From positions 151,986,355 through 152,050,354 of the forward strand of contig CM023454.1 of NCBI GenBank assembly GCA_013339765.2: a DNA stretch of 64,000 bases, read 5' to 3'. Shown here piece by piece: positions 62,776-64,000 of the stretch. Origin of the DNA: Haemaphysalis longicornis (lineage: Eukaryota > Arthropoda > Arachnida > Ixodida > Ixodidae). Made by a program: the position numbers and the translations under genes. A model generated the notes under the pieces. It did not search any database. It saw only the letters and a list, made by a program, of their open reading frames with translations, and was not told where the DNA came from. The stretch's first letter is position 1. Every line of letters starts with the position of its first letter.

Positions 62776-64000
62776 AAAATGTGGTGAATGAAAAACAACT
62801 AAGGCTACTGAATATAAATGCACGTAGTATCATTAATAAAATGGATTCACTGGAAATTCAAGTATTGCAACATTATCCGCACATAGCCGTAATAACTGAA
62901 CTTGGTTGAGAAGTGAAATTGGTGATGAAGTTTTCCCGCCCCATTACAACGTATTTCGCGCAAAGACAGGGCCACCAGAGGAGGGGGGCGTAGCCGTCCT
63001 AGTAAAGCCGCCATTAGAGGCTAAGATTCTAGCCAATATAAGCAATCTTGAATGTTTATGCCTACAGATTACGTGCTGGGGCCATAGCTTTCTTTGTACG
63101 CGTGCTACAGGCCTCCAGACTCAGCTCCAGATTATCTAATCACGTTGCAAGAACACATGTCCCTGTATCTTAATAATAAAATATTTTGATAGGTGATTTT
63201 AATTTGCCCACCATCGACTGAGAACGGTTGCAAACTTGTACTCAGACTAGCAAAAATGAGAATGCTATTTTTAACATCATGCTCACACACGACCTAATTC
63301 AACTAGTTAAACAACCTACTCGTGTACAAGGACAGTCGAGCTCTATTTTAGACTTGGTGTTTGTGAATCGCGACTTTTCTGAGCATACTGTATTGATAGA
63401 ACAAGGGTTATCGGATCATAGCCTTGTCAGCGTATCTATTCCGCTACTGAAATTCGTTTGTTATAAAAAAACGTCCGTTAAAACTTTTAAAGATTATTCT
63501 AGAGCAAACGATGCTTGCGTGATTGAACATATGGAAGCGGCCTTAGTTGACTTCAGCGATGATGTCAATGACGCATGCGCTCTTTGGGATCGTTTTTGGA
63601 AGTATGCCGATTCTGTATCACCAACTTTGTACCGAACAAACGTAAAAAAACGAACAAAAGCACACCTTGGATGACGCGCAGTATCATCCATCTAAAGCGG
63701 AAAAATAAACGATTGAAAAGAGGCATGCCCAGCGAAATGTGATCCAAAGCTCAACAAAGAAGCCTGGCAAGTGAAGTGCAACAATCCAAAGACTATTACT
63801 TTAAAACGTTAATGCCAAACTTTATTAAAAGTGACCCAACCAAGTTCTGGAGTTATCTATCTGATAACAAAAAGCCAGTGATGGCAATTTCTGTCAAAGG
63901 GCGCACGGTTACAAATCGCAGTGACATCGCAAATCACTTCAACATTTATTTTCAGAGCGTGTTTGCAAATTCAGCAAATGTGTGCCAGAACGTTTTGTTT
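62776..64000 (+). pseudogene. element F ORF2: APE endonuclease and linker, RT beyond window
   Basis: Motifs in order with frame breaks: LRLLNINARSIINKMDSLE (catalytic Asn), HIAVITE (catalytic Glu, stop two codons later), PEEGGVAVLVK, a YRPPDSAPDYL-like stretch near 63110, IGDFNLPTID (catalytic Asp/Asn, about 63190), QPTRVQGQSSSILDLVFVNR and GLSDHSLVSVS. Then a linker (RSIIHLKRKNKRLKRG, KFWSYLSDNKKPVMAI, NRSDIANHFNIYFQSVFAN) leading to the RT, which is cut off at 64000. Stops at about 62909 and in the region 63140-63225 show inactivation. Confidence 0.85.

Larger units (their letters stand above)
59377..64000 (+). mobile_element. element F: CR1/L2-like retrotransposon with 300-bp 5' monomer array, runs off the window
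   Basis: Order: eight full monomers and a partial ninth (59377-61840), ORF1 with a 2A-like motif, ORF2 endonuclease and linker, to the window end. It is related in architecture to element E (same ORF1 layout, same 2A position) but differs in monomer sequence. The 5' end of the insertion begins at ACTGGGCAC, which coincides with the predicted transcription start in each monomer, so this looks like a full-length transcript copy. Confidence 0.88.

Overview
The window looks like repeat-dense chelicerate DNA, most likely from a hard tick (ixodid). This is an inference from the mix of elements: CR1/L2- and Jockey-like non-LTR retrotransposons with ORF1 coiled coils, I-clade elements with a C-terminal RNase H, RTE tails, Penelope-like elements (PLEs) and Ty3/Gypsy elements with a SCAN-like capsid. 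I found no convincing host gene, rRNA gene, functional tRNA gene or CRISPR array. Almost every recognisable coding segment is a decayed transposon.

Layout. 1-765: 3' end of a non-LTR element (+). 766-3960: unrecognised, partly GC-rich. 3961-5345: 3' end of an I-clade element (-). 5500-16650: one non-LTR element (element B, -) split by a nest of later insertions. A palindromic TA-targeting MITE (outer ends 6930 and 13283) sits in B's reverse transcriptase. That MITE is itself split by a 5'-truncated retrotransposon (C, 7447-8805, +) and by a second retrotransposon (A, 8958-13107, -). A carries a PLE (10017-11115, +), and B's ORF1 carries a tandem tRNA-derived insertion (15276-15860). 16650-19620: unrecognised. 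19628-20160: I-clade 3' end (-). 20165-22960: a nearly complete but frameshifted PLE (-). 24955-27480: RTE fragments in opposite orientations with a retrotransposon (J, -) inserted. 27500-29700: GC-rich repeats and foldbacks. 29728-29887: solo-LTR-like element.

30617-34701 holds element E (-), a near full-length non-LTR element with tandem promoter monomers, a 2A-like motif in ORF1, and ORF2 in frame after a UGA. It abuts Gypsy-1 (34702-39343, -), which has two LTRs and a 42-nt homopolymer at the polypurine-tract position. 39344-43930: mostly unrecognised, with one repeat copy. 43930-45652: retrotransposon G (+). 47302-48737: interval bounded by perfect 34-bp inverted repeats. 48775-50890: third PLE (-). 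50898-58091: Gypsy-2 (+) with 780/765-bp LTRs, a SCAN-like gag and 4-bp target duplication, carrying element H (53221-55502, -) and fragment I (56104-57265, +). 59377-64000: element F (+), whose 5' end is about eight 300-bp promoter-like monomers running into an ORF1 with a 2A-like motif; it continues past the window.

The most interesting system is the shared 5' architecture of E and F. Each has tandem monomers with a TATA box, an initiator-like site and a short ATG-led peptide ending at a CAG codon, and the last monomer is joined to ORF1 just upstream of a 2A-like motif. Other points of note are hammerhead-ribozyme-like hairpins at several PLE ends and the nested insertions, in which removing an inserted element restores the interrupted reading frame.
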